A DNA stretch of 64,000 nucleotides from assembly GCF_000612725.1 (NCBI RefSeq), contig NZ_HG964458.1, positions 62,001 through 126,000 on the forward strand, read 5' to 3'. This document shows, piece after piece, positions 1-7,223 of the stretch (positions are counted from its first letter, which is position 1; each line of letters opens with the position of its first letter). Under the pieces are notes generated by a model. That model had not been told where the DNA came from. It saw nothing but the letters and a program-made list of their open reading frames with translations, and did no database searches. Both the position numbers and the translations under genes were made by a program. Source of the DNA: Mycolicibacterium austroafricanum (GTDB taxonomy: Bacteria > Actinomycetota > Actinomycetes > Mycobacteriales > Mycobacteriaceae).

Positions 1-483
1 GTCGGACAGCGGCGTGTAGGCCGTCCAGCCGAAGTCCGCGGCACCCCCGGGGGTGATGAATCCCGACAGCGCAATCAGCGCGCCGAACAGGAACAGCCAG
101 AACGAGAAGGCGTTCAGCCGCGGGAACGCGACATCGGGAGCGCCGATCTGCAGCGGCAGCACCAGGTTGGCGAACCCGAACACGATGGGCGTGGCGTAGA
201 ACAGCAACATCGCCGTGCCGTGCATGGTGAACAGCTGGTTGTACTGCTCGTTGGACAGGAACTGCAGGCCGGGCACCGCCAGTTCGGTCCTGATGAACAG
301 CGCCATGATGCCGCCGATCAGGAAGAACACGAAGCAGGTGACGACGTACATGATGCCGATCAGCTTGTGATCGGTGGTGGTGATCAGTTTGTAGATCAGG
401 TTGCCCTTGGGACCCAGGCGCGCCGGAAAGGGCCGTTTCGGCACCAGTGTCGTTGGCTTCTCGACGGTGGATTCTGCAGTCAT
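1..483 (-). CDS. ctaD: Cytochrome c oxidase subunit I (CtaD), N-terminal part, cut by window edge
   Basis: Only the first 161 codons are present; the gene continues past position 1. The ATG at 483 opens a protein starting MTAESTVEKP, followed by the hallmark sequence TTTDHKLIGIMY, a first membrane segment (about residues 45-65), and the TMHGTAMLLFYATPI segment that supplies a low-spin haem a histidine in haem-copper oxidases. It is the catalytic subunit of the aa3-type terminal oxidase in the cytoplasmic membrane, reducing oxygen with electrons from cytochrome c (in actinobacteria, from the bcc complex). In M. tuberculosis ctaD lies far from hisC2, so its position here marks a difference in gene order. 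Confidence 0.95.
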   Translation of the reverse strand, partial: MTAESTVEKPTTLVPKRPFPARLGPKGNLIYKLITTTDHKLIGIMYVVTCFVFFLIGGIMALFIRTELAVPGLQFLSNEQYNQLFTMHGTAMLLFYATPIVFGFANLVLPLQIGAPDVAFPRLNAFSFWLFLFGALIALSGFITPGGAADFGWTAYTPLSD

Positions 484-607
484 GACACCCCCCACAGAGA
501 TTCTGACTCAGATGGTGTCGACTGTAATGAGCGATTGGCCACAGCGGCAGTCAATCCGCCGATCGCTCCGGAGAATAGGGCCGAAAGTAGGCAATTCGAT
601 ATGAAAG

Positions 608-680
608 TGCGCCCGAAGGGATTCGAACCCCTAACCTTCTGATCCGTAGTCAGATGCTCTATCCGTTGAGCTACGGGCGC
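608..680 (-). tRNA. tRNA-Arg (anticodon ACG)
   Basis: The minus strand folds as a 73-nt cloverleaf: acceptor GCGCCCG/CGGGCGC with discriminator A, D arm TAGCTCAACGGATAGAGCA, anticodon stem TCTGA/TCAGA around loop CTACGGA (anticodon ACG), and T arm AGGGGTTCGAATCCCTT. CCA is not encoded. Confidence 0.95.
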
Positions 681-730
681 ATGGGTGTACTGCATATTCA
701 GTTGTGACGCCGGCGAGCCGGCCTCGTGCG

Positions 731-819
731 CGGAGGCGAGAGGATTTGAACCTCCGGTCCCCTGTAAGGGGGACAACTCATTAGCAGTGAGTCCCATTCG
801 GCCGCTCTGGCACGCCTCC
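731..819 (-). tRNA. tRNA-Ser (anticodon GCT)
   Basis: The minus strand gives an 89-nt class II tRNA with a long variable arm. The acceptor is GGAGGCG/CGCCTCC with discriminator G, the anticodon stem ACTCA/TGAGT holds loop CTGCTAA (anticodon GCT), and the T arm contains GGTTCAAATCC. It sits about 50 bp from tRNA-Arg on the same strand. Confidence 0.95.
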
Positions 820-902
820 CGACGTTTACCGCCGCTGCGACAGAGTACACAGGCCCCACCGCGGGAAGCAAAGCAGCCAGAGCCGGGCCATAAACTGTCC
901 AG

Positions 903-1958
903 GTGTCCGCCCGCCTGCGCCCCGAACTCGCCGATCTGCCCGCCTACGCGCCAGGTAAGACGGTGCCCGGGGCCATCAAGATCGCCAGCAACGAAACCGT
1001 CCACGGCCCGCTGCCCAGCGTGCGGGCCGCGATCGAGAAGGCGATCGACGGAATCAACCGCTACCCCGACAACGGCTATGTCGAACTCAGGGAGCGGTTG
1101 GCCAAGCACGTGAACTTCGCCCCGGAGTACATCTCCGTCGGCTGCGGGTCGGTCAGCCTGTGCCAGCAGTTGATCCAGATCACCTCCACCGTGGGCGACG
1201 AGGTGTTGTTCGGCTGGCGCAGTTTCGAGATCTACCCGCTGCAGGTCCGCACCGCCGGCGCCACCCCGGTGCAGGTGCCGCTGACCGACCACACCTTCGA
1301 CCTCGACGCGATGCTCGCCGCGATCACCGACCGCACCCGGCTGATCTTCGTGTGCAACCCGAACAATCCGACCAGCACCGTCGTCGACCCCGACGCGCTG
1401 GCCCGGTTCGTCGAGGCGGTGCCGCCGCACATCATGGTGGTGGTCGACGAGGCGTACGTGGAGTACATCCGCGACGGGCTGGCGCCCGACAGCTTCGGGT
1501 TGGTCCGCGCCCACAGCAATGTCGTTGTGCTGCGCACCTTTTCAAAGGCATACGGGCTGGCCGGACTGCGGATCGGCTACGCCGTCGCCGACCCCGACAT
1601 CATCGCCGCGCTGTCCAAGGTCTACGTCCCGTTCACGGCCACCAGCGTGTCCCAGGCCGCCGCGATCGCGTGCCTGGACGCCGCCGACGAGCTGCTGGAG
1701 CGCACCGACGCCGTCGTCGCCGAACGAACCCGGGTCAGCGCCGCGCTGCGCGAGGCCGGCTACGACCTGCCGCCGTCGCAGGCCAACTTCGTGTGGCTGC
1801 CCCTGGTCGGTCGCGCGCAGCAGTTCGCCGCCGATGCCGCCAACAGCCGCGTCATCGTGCGGCCCTACGGCGAGGACGGCGTCCGGGTCACCATCGCCGC
1901 ACCCCACGAGAACGACGCGTTCCTCGGATTCGCGCGAGGCTGGGACGGGCTGCGGTGA
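903..1958 (+). CDS. pat: Histidinol-phosphate/aromatic aminotransferase (HisC2/Pat type)
   Basis: A 351-aa fold-type I PLP aminotransferase of the HisC family. Visible landmarks are NPNNPT (cofactor and substrate contact), VVVDEAYVEY (Asp to the PLP pyridine nitrogen) and TFSKAYGLAGLRIGY with the Schiff-base Lys at residue 215, followed by the Arg that binds PLP phosphate. The length matches the family. The orthologue by position in M. tuberculosis is HisC2 (Rv3772), reported to act mainly as a phenylalanine aminotransferase; actinobacterial genomes carry a separate hisC in the his operon. The start is GTG at 903. The next gene follows after 52 bp. Precise substrate (imidazole acetol-phosphate or an aromatic amino acid) is inferred, not shown. 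Confidence 0.88.
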   Translation: MSARLRPELADLPAYAPGKTVPGAIKIASNETVHGPLPSVRAAIEKAIDGINRYPDNGYVELRERLAKHVNFAPEYISVGCGSVSLCQQLIQITSTVGDEVLFGWRSFEIYPLQVRTAGATPVQVPLTDHTFDLDAMLAAITDRTRLIFVCNPNNPTSTVVDPDALARFVEAVPPHIMVVVDEAYVEYIRDGLAPDSFGLVRAHSNVVVLRTFSKAYGLAGLRIGYAVADPDIIAALSKVYVPFTATSVSQAAAIACLDAADELLERTDAVVAERTRVSAALREAGYDLPPSQANFVWLPLVGRAQQFAADAANSRVIVRPYGEDGVRVTIAAPHENDAFLGFARGWDGLR

Positions 1959-2010
1959 CCGCCACCTGCACTTCTACCTCGAACTGGCCCAGCCGCATAT
2001 CGTGGCCAGG

Positions 2011-2457
2011 ATGAAGACGCACGCGCGGTTCACGGCCGCGACGATGGTCGCCCTCGGCGTCGTACTCGGCCTGACCACGGCGTGCCAGCGCACCACCGAG
2101 GGCGCCGTCGCGCAGACCACCCAGCCGGGTCCGCCGCTGACGTCGGCTCCCACCACCTCCAGCCGCGCGCCGGGCATCCCGGGCATACCCGACATCCAGA
2201 TCCCGAACCTGCCTCTGCCGACCCGCAACACCGACGTCCCCGAGGTGCCGGCCCCGGCCAACGCGATGACGATGACCTGCGAAGAGTTCACCGACCTGGA
2301 CGAGCCCACCCGTGTCGCCGTGGTCCGCGAGATCCTGTCCCAGGAGGGCAACCCGCTGGGGCCCGACGGCGAGTTCGTCGGGCAGATCCTGGCCGACGCC
2401 GCCTGCCAGTTCCTGCCCAGCGCGGTCGTCGCCGACGTGCTTCTGGGCGGGGGCTAA
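2011..2457 (+). CDS. Putative lipoprotein with small C-terminal Cys-pair domain
   Basis: The ATG at 2011 opens a 148-aa protein with a positively charged N-terminus, a hydrophobic stretch and lipobox LTTAC (lipidated Cys at residue 25). A proline/threonine-rich linker (about residues 35-80) leads to a compact domain TCEEFTDLDEPTRVAVV...ADAACQFLPSAVVADVL with one Cys at each end, likely disulfide-bonded. The domain resembles a small helical type found in several mycobacterial exported proteins, but I cannot name the family. Role unknown; expected on the outer face of the membrane. It lies between pat and the echA21-like gene, 11 bp before the latter. Confidence 0.72.
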   Translation: MKTHARFTAATMVALGVVLGLTTACQRTTEGAVAQTTQPGPPLTSAPTTSSRAPGIPGIPDIQIPNLPLPTRNTDVPEVPAPANAMTMTCEEFTDLDEPTRVAVVREILSQEGNPLGPDGEFVGQILADAACQFLPSAVVADVLLGGG

Positions 2458-2468
2458 CCTCTCTACCC

Positions 2469-3293
2469 ATGGGTAACTCGTACGAATCGGTGACCGTCGA
2501 CATCGCCGATCACATCGCACAGGTGATGCTGATCGGACCCGGCAAGGGCAACGCGATGGGCCCGGCGTTCTGGGCCGAGCTGCCGGTGGTGTTCCACGAA
2601 CTCGACGCCGACCCCGAGGTGCGCGCGATCGTGCTGACCGGTTCGGGAAAGAACTTCAGCTACGGCCTGGATCTGATCGCGATGGGTGACACGCTGGGCT
2701 CGATGATGGCCGACGCTTCGACGTCCAAGCCGCGCGCAGACTTCCACGCCCGCCTGAAGACCATGCAATCGGCGATCACGGCGGTCGCCGACTGCCGCAC
2801 CCCGACCATCGCATCGGTGCACGGCTGGTGCATCGGCGGCGGGGTGGACCTGATCTCCGCGGTCGACATCCGCTACGCGAGCAGCGACGCGAAGTTCTCG
2901 GTACGCGAGGTCAAGCTCGCGATCGTCGCCGACGTCGGCTCCCTGGCGCGCCTGCCGATGATCCTGTCCGACGGGCATCTGCGCGAGCTTGCGCTCACCG
3001 GCAAGGACATCGACGCCGCGCGCGCCGAGAAGATCGGCCTGGTCAACGACGTCTACCCCGATGCCGAGGCGTCGCTGGCGGCCGCGCGGGCCACTGCCGC
3101 CGAGATCGCCGCCAACCCGCCGCACACGGTGCACGGCATCAAGGATGTGCTCGACGAGCAGCGCACCGCCCAGGTGTCGGCGAGCCTGCGCTACGTCGCG
3201 GCGTGGAACTCGGCGTTCCTGCCGTCGAAGGACCTCACCGAGGGCATCAAGGCGATGTTCGAGAAGCGGCCGCCGAGCTTCACCGGCGAGTAG
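2469..3293 (+). CDS. echA21: Enoyl-CoA hydratase/isomerase family protein, dienoyl-CoA isomerase-like (EchA21)
   Basis: A 274-aa crotonase-fold protein, positional counterpart of M. tuberculosis echA21 (Rv3774). Oxyanion-hole segments are FSYGLDL and HGWCIGGGVD. The acidic residues Asp127, Glu147 (SVREVKL) and Asp155 (VADVGSLARLP) have the same 20- and 8-residue spacing as the three acidic active-site residues of mammalian delta3,5-delta2,4-dienoyl-CoA isomerase (ECH1), and the surrounding sequence also resembles ECH1. A role in beta-oxidation of fatty acids with odd-positioned double bonds is therefore more likely than plain hydration. ATG 2469 was chosen because translation before it loses similarity and runs through the lipoprotein gene in another frame. 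Confidence 0.88.
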   Translation: MGNSYESVTVDIADHIAQVMLIGPGKGNAMGPAFWAELPVVFHELDADPEVRAIVLTGSGKNFSYGLDLIAMGDTLGSMMADASTSKPRADFHARLKTMQSAITAVADCRTPTIASVHGWCIGGGVDLISAVDIRYASSDAKFSVREVKLAIVADVGSLARLPMILSDGHLRELALTGKDIDAARAEKIGLVNDVYPDAEASLAAARATAAEIAANPPHTVHGIKDVLDEQRTAQVSASLRYVAAWNSAFLPSKDLTEGIKAMFEKRPPSFTGE

Positions 3294-3316
3294 CCGATCA
3301 CGCAGCAGCGCATGAG

Positions 3317-3403
3317 CGGTGGCGGAGGGATTTGAACCCCCGGACGGTGTTAGCCGTCTCTCGCTTTCAAGGCGAGTGCATTAGGCCGCTCTGCCACGCC
3401 ACC
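3317..3403 (-). tRNA. tRNA-Ser (anticodon TGA)
   Basis: An 87-nt class II tRNA on the minus strand: acceptor GGTGGCG/CGCCACC with discriminator G, D arm TGGCAGAGCGGCCTAATGCA, anticodon stem CTCGC/GCGAG around CTTGAAA (anticodon TGA), a long variable arm and GGTTCAAATCC in the T arm. It lies between the convergent echA21-like gene and the marR-like gene. Confidence 0.95.
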
Positions 3404-3413
3404 GCGGGACAGT

Positions 3414-3932
3414 CTAGACGCGGCCGATCTTGGCCGACGGCCCGCCGTTCTTCAGGGCGACGCTGATCCGGCGGCAGTTCTCCCCCATCGCGGTGACCTG
3501 CGGCCGGCTCAACCGGTCCAGGAAGTGGCTGCGCACCGCGACCCCATAGGTCTGCATCGCGGTGGCCAGCGCCGATCGCCCCTCCGGCGTGATGCTCGCC
3601 AGCACACCGCGTCCGTCGTCGGGGCTGGCGATACGGCTGACCAACCCCTGCACCTCCAGACGGTGGATCTGCCGGGTCACCCGGCTGGGCAACGACATCA
3701 GCGATTCCGCCACATCACCCATCCGGGCCGATCCGGTCGGCGATTTCGCCAACAGGTCGAGCAGTCGCACATCATTCAATGTCAGCCTATGCTCGTCTGA
3801 CAGCGACCGGTTCATGGTCGCGTACAACCTCAGCGCAGCATCCAGAAAGTTCTGCCATGCCCTTTGCTCAGCAATATCCAGGCCTGGCGTATCGCTCGCC
3901 GTGCGCCCCCCGATGATCCCCTCCATGGGCAC
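3414..3932 (-). CDS. MarR-family transcriptional regulator
   Basis: A protein of up to 172 aa with the MarR plan: an N-terminal dimerisation helix (LDAALRLYATMNRSL), a winged helix-turn-helix (LTLNDVRLLDLLAKS...MGDVAESLMSLPSRVTRQIHRLEVQGLVSR) and the wing SPDDGRGVLASITPEG, which carries the conserved D-x-R. GTG 3932 and ATG 3926 are both possible starts; no Shine-Dalgarno is visible, and a TAGTAT element lies just upstream, so the mRNA may be leaderless. It is divergent from a quinone oxidoreductase gene with a palindrome in the 71-bp gap, which suggests control of that gene and of itself. The ligand is unknown. Confidence 0.88.
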   Translation of the reverse strand: MPMEGIIGGRTASDTPGLDIAEQRAWQNFLDAALRLYATMNRSLSDEHRLTLNDVRLLDLLAKSPTGSARMGDVAESLMSLPSRVTRQIHRLEVQGLVSRIASPDDGRGVLASITPEGRSALATAMQTYGVAVRSHFLDRLSRPQVTAMGENCRRISVALKNGGPSAKIGRV

Positions 3933-3963
3933 ATACTAGGACCCGAAAGGGTTGCCGGAGATC

Positions 3964-3980
3964 GAAACTCTCGGAGTTTC
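3964..3980. promoter_or_regulatory. Perfect 7-3-7 inverted repeat, candidate MarR operator
   Basis: GAAACTC-TCG-GAGTTTC is a perfect palindrome in the intergenic region between the divergent marR-like gene and the oxidoreductase gene, ending 23 bp before ATG 4004. MarR proteins bind palindromes of this size between divergent genes; that this one is the operator is inference. Confidence 0.6.
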
Positions 3981-4003
3981 CCCAGCGTAGTAGCGTGGGG
4001 CCA

Positions 4004-4981
4004 ATGCATGCGATCGTGGCGCAACCGTCCTCGGAGGGGCTGACCTGGCAGTCTGTTCCAGATATCGCCCCTGCTCCCGGCGAGGTGCTCATCCGCGTCG
4101 CGGCCGCCGGAGTGAACCGGGCCGACCTGCTGCAGGCCGCCGGAAAGTACCCGCCCCCTCCCGGCGCGAGCGACATCCTCGGTCTTGAGGTGTCGGGGAC
4201 GATCGCCGCGATCGGCGAAGGCGTCACGAAGTGGTCGCAGGGGCAACCGGTTTGCGCTTTGCTGGCCGGCGGTGGTTACGCCGAGTTCGTCGCCGTTCCG
4301 GCGGGTCAGGTGCTGCCGATTCCCGACGGTGTGCCGGTGCCCCACGCCGCCGGGCTGCCGGAGGTCGCGTGCACGGTCTGGTCGAACGTGGTGATGGCCG
4401 CAGGCCTGACCGCGCCCGAACTCCTCCTCGTGCACGGCGGCGCCAGCGGGATCGGGACCCACGCCATCCAGGTGGCCAAGGCGTTGAACTGCCGCGTGGC
4501 GGTCACGGCCGGCTCGCGCAACAAGCTCGACCTGTGCGCCGAACTGGGCGCCGACATCACCATCGACTACCACAACGAGGACTTCGTCGGCGTGGTCCGC
4601 GACGCCGGCGGCGCCGACGTGATCCTCGACATCATGGGGGCGGCCTACCTGGACCGCAACATCGAGACACTTGCCGACGGCGGGCGCCTGGTGATCATCG
4701 GCATGCAGGGTGGCGCAAAGGCCGAGCTCAACATCGGCAAGCTGCTCACCAAGCGCGGCAGTGTCATCGCGACCGCGCTGCGTTCGCGGCCCGTCCACGG
4801 ACGCGGCGGCAAGGCCGACATCGTCGCCAGGGTCGGTGCCGAACTCTGGCCGCTGGTCGCCGACGGACAGGTCCGCCCGGTGATCGGAGCGGAGTTTCCG
4901 ATCGCCGAGGCGCAAGCCGCCCACGAACTACTGGCGTCCGGCGACGTATCCGGAAAAGTGCTTCTGCGCGTTGATGTTTAG
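4004..4981 (+). CDS. NAD(P)H:quinone oxidoreductase, zinc-free MDR family (QOR/PIG3-like)
   Basis: A 325-aa medium-chain dehydrogenase/reductase without the catalytic zinc ligands. The N-terminal GroES-like domain includes VNRADLLQAAGKYPPPPG, typical of the PIG3/quinone oxidoreductase branch. The Rossmann domain has HGGASGIGTHAIQVAK and the INIGKLLTKRGSVIATALRSRP-type region of the family (read in part). It should reduce quinones or other electrophiles with NADPH in the cytoplasm. M. tuberculosis Rv3777 is the positional counterpart. ATG 4004 is preferred to GTG 3995 because family members start at MHAI or similar. The MarR neighbour suggests induction by electrophiles or phenolics. Confidence 0.88.
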   Translation: MHAIVAQPSSEGLTWQSVPDIAPAPGEVLIRVAAAGVNRADLLQAAGKYPPPPGASDILGLEVSGTIAAIGEGVTKWSQGQPVCALLAGGGYAEFVAVPAGQVLPIPDGVPVPHAAGLPEVACTVWSNVVMAAGLTAPELLLVHGGASGIGTHAIQVAKALNCRVAVTAGSRNKLDLCAELGADITIDYHNEDFVGVVRDAGGADVILDIMGAAYLDRNIETLADGGRLVIIGMQGGAKAELNIGKLLTKRGSVIATALRSRPVHGRGGKADIVARVGAELWPLVADGQVRPVIGAEFPIAEAQAAHELLASGDVSGKVLLRVDV

Positions 4982-4987
4982 CGGACC

Positions 4988-6184
4988 TCAGCCCAACGAG
5001 GCCAGCGCCCGCACCAGCTGATCGACCTCGGCGGACGTGCTGTAGTGCGCCAGCCCGACGGTCACCGCGCCACCCACGTCGTTGACCCCGATCACGTCGA
5101 GGACCCGCGAGCTCGCATTCGCGATGGCCAGGATGCCGTTGTCGGCGAGGCGCTGCACGACCCGCTCGGCGGGCACGTTGTCGATCGCGAAACTCAGCAC
5201 CGGGATCCGGACCTCGGGGCCACCGATCACCGTGACCGTCGGTAGCGACCGCAGTGACACCAACAGGTAGTCGAACAGCGCGTTCATGTACGCCGAGGCC
5301 GACCGCATGGAGATCGACAACCGCTCCCGCCGCGTGCCCTGGGCCGAATCATCAAGGCCGGCAAGGTATTCGACGCTGGCCACCACTCCGGCGAGCATCC
5401 CGAACTGGTGTGAGCCGAGCTCAAGGCGGGCCGCACCGGAGGCGTGCGGGTCCAGCGACACCGACCCGAACGCGTCGATGACCGCCGGGTCACGGAAGAC
5501 CAGTGCCCCGATCGGCGGTCCACCCCAGGCCAGGGCGTTGAGAGCCACCACGTCGGCGTCGATCTCGTCGATGTCGATGAGGCGGTACGGCGCTGCCGCC
5601 GAGTGGTCGACGATCACCAGCCCGCCGACCTCGTGCACCAACTTGGTCACCTCGCGAAGCTCCGTCACGGTGCCCAAAGTCGATGAGGCGGAGGTGATTG
5701 CGACCAGCCTGGTGGGCCGGGTCACCAGACCTTCCCACTGCCAGGTGGGCAGCTCGCCCGTCTCGATGTCGACCTCGGCCCATTTCACCTTGGCCCCGAA
5801 GCGGTTCGCCGCGCGCAGCCACGGCGCGATGTTGGCCTCGTCGTCGAGGCGGCTCACCACGAGTTCGTAACCCAGCCCCACCCGGCCCGACGCGGCATCG
5901 GCCAGCGACGTCAGCAACACCGCCCGGTCGGCACCGAGCACGACGCCTGCCGGGTCGGCGTTGACGAGATCCGCCACCGCCTGCCGGGCGGCGGCCAGGA
6001 CTGCCGCACTGCGCCGGGCGGCCGGGTGCGCGCTGGACGTGGTAGGCATCGAACCGCGGAAGGCGGTCGAGACGGCGCGGCCCACGGAGTCGGGCAGCAA
6101 CATGCCGTTCTGGGCGTCCATATGCACCCACCCATCGCCCAGTGAAGGGTGCAATCCACGCACCCGGGCGACGTCGTATGCCAT
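4988..6184 (-). CDS. Class-V aminotransferase/cysteine-desulfurase homologue lacking the PLP lysine
   Basis: A 398-aa protein from ATG 6184 (MAYDVARVRG), counterpart of M. tuberculosis Rv3778c. It has the fold-type I class-V layout, including NADPAGVVLGADRAVLL, SRLDDEANIAPWLR and VIVDHSAAAPYRLIDI (the Asp that contacts PLP). Where cysteine desulfurases have S-x-H-K before a glycine/proline loop, it reads ALNALAWGGPPIGAL around residues 214-226, so the Schiff-base Lys is replaced, apparently by Leu218. The whole protein contains only three lysines, none near this position. It is therefore either a pseudoenzyme, a PLP binder without covalent linkage, or a protein with another ligand. Function unknown. 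It converges on the oxidoreductase gene with a 6-bp gap. Confidence 0.85.
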   Translation of the reverse strand: MAYDVARVRGLHPSLGDGWVHMDAQNGMLLPDSVGRAVSTAFRGSMPTTSSAHPAARRSAAVLAAARQAVADLVNADPAGVVLGADRAVLLTSLADAASGRVGLGYELVVSRLDDEANIAPWLRAANRFGAKVKWAEVDIETGELPTWQWEGLVTRPTRLVAITSASSTLGTVTELREVTKLVHEVGGLVIVDHSAAAPYRLIDIDEIDADVVALNALAWGGPPIGALVFRDPAVIDAFGSVSLDPHASGAARLELGSHQFGMLAGVVASVEYLAGLDDSAQGTRRERLSISMRSASAYMNALFDYLLVSLRSLPTVTVIGGPEVRIPVLSFAIDNVPAERVVQRLADNGILAIANASSRVLDVIGVNDVGGAVTVGLAHYSTSAEVDQLVRALASLG

Positions 6185-6706
6185 GCCAGACCACCTTAGT
6201 GCGCCTTGGAACTTCGCCGTTCCGCCCGAATTCGAGGCGTCTCGGCGGCTGCCGACCTCGCTGTTTGCGCCCATGCCTTAACCGGCACAGGCCGTCTGGG
6301 CAGCCATACTAGTCGAGTGGGCTCTGGATGCGGAGGGCTAGTGGCCTCTTCGTTGCTGGTGACGCCCACGGCAATTCGGGCGATGCGTGATGGAGTTCGC
6401 CCGCCGGCGGCCGTCGCCACGCCGCAGGCAGCCACGAACACGGCATTGCCAGATCCGCGCCCCCGACGAGCATCGCGACGACGGCCGACTCCGTTAGCTG
6501 ACCGATCGTCCCGCGGTGCCGCCGGAGGTTTGCCGACCGTGCACGCCGCCGACACGAAGGTGGTTGCCCCGGGGCCCCGCCGACCCGCCGTGCTGGACAA
6601 ATCCCGCCCGTGCGAGAAGATCTACGTCGACGGCGCGGCCCCGCCTCCGCCGGGGACGGGCAGCCCGCCCGCGATAAGTGAGAAAAGCTGGTGCACTCTT
6701 AGGGAC
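6185..6706. other. 522-bp intergenic region without a convincing gene
   Basis: No reading frame here gives a protein-like translation: frames are open only because of high GC and read as Ala/Arg/Pro-rich text. The plus frame that runs into bpa has no plausible upstream start. In M. tuberculosis a large membrane glycosyltransferase gene (Rv3779) occupies this position; no trace of it is visible. The region presumably carries divergent promoters for the class-V homologue and for bpa, but I could not identify them securely. Confidence 0.55.
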
Positions 6707-7216
6707 ATGGCTACCAATTCCGACGACGACAACATCGAGATCATCGGCGGCGACGAGGTGGACGTCGAGCGTGAGGCCGACGGCAAGTCGCTGACCGACC
6801 TCGTCGAGCAGCCTGCCAAGGTGATGCGGATCGGGACGATGATCAAGCAGCTGCTCGAAGAGGTGCGGGCGGCGCCGCTGGATGACGCCAGCCGGGAACG
6901 GCTGCGCGACGTCCACCGCACGAGCATCCGCGAGCTCGAGGACGGGCTCGCCCCCGAGCTGCGTGACGAGCTGGAGCGGCTGACGCTGCCTTTCACCGAG
7001 GACGCGGTTCCGTCGGATGCGGAGTTGCGCATCGCGCAGGCCCAGTTGGTGGGCTGGCTCGAAGGTCTGTTCCACGGAATTCAGACCGCGCTGTTCGCCC
7101 AGCAGATGGCGGCCCGCCAGCAGCTGGAGCAGATGCGGCAGGGGGCGCTGCCCCCCGGTGTGGTGGTCCCGGGCCAGCGTGGCGGACCGGGGCACGGCAC
7201 CGGCCAATACCTGTGA
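6707..7216 (+). CDS. bpa: Bacterial proteasome activator Bpa/PafE
   Basis: A 169-aa protein matching Rv3780. The N-terminus is acidic and disordered (SDDDNIEIIGGDEVDVE), the core is helical (SLTDLVEQPAKVMRIGTMIK... through LFAQQMAARQQLEQM), and the C-terminus ends in GQYL. That last motif docks into the alpha-ring pockets of the 20S proteasome and opens its gate. Bpa forms a dodecameric, ATP-independent ring that feeds unfolded substrates, such as HspR in M. tuberculosis, into the proteasome. ATG 6707 was chosen because MATNSDDD begins the conserved protein. It sits 7 bp before the ABC transporter gene, as in other mycobacteria, although the two functions have no known link. Confidence 0.95.
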   Translation: MATNSDDDNIEIIGGDEVDVEREADGKSLTDLVEQPAKVMRIGTMIKQLLEEVRAAPLDDASRERLRDVHRTSIRELEDGLAPELRDELERLTLPFTEDAVPSDAELRIAQAQLVGWLEGLFHGIQTALFAQQMAARQQLEQMRQGALPPGVVVPGQRGGPGHGTGQYL

Positions 7217-7223
7217 GAGTCGT

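Noticed and set aside
480..1514. Long minus-strand open frame across the tRNAs and pat
   Set aside because: It contains two tRNA genes and the antisense of a conserved aminotransferase; the translation is low-complexity.
6196..6600. 134-aa minus-strand frame in the gap before bpa
   Set aside because: Arg/Ala/Thr-rich, no recognisable motif, no ribosome site; typical of GC-rich non-coding DNA.
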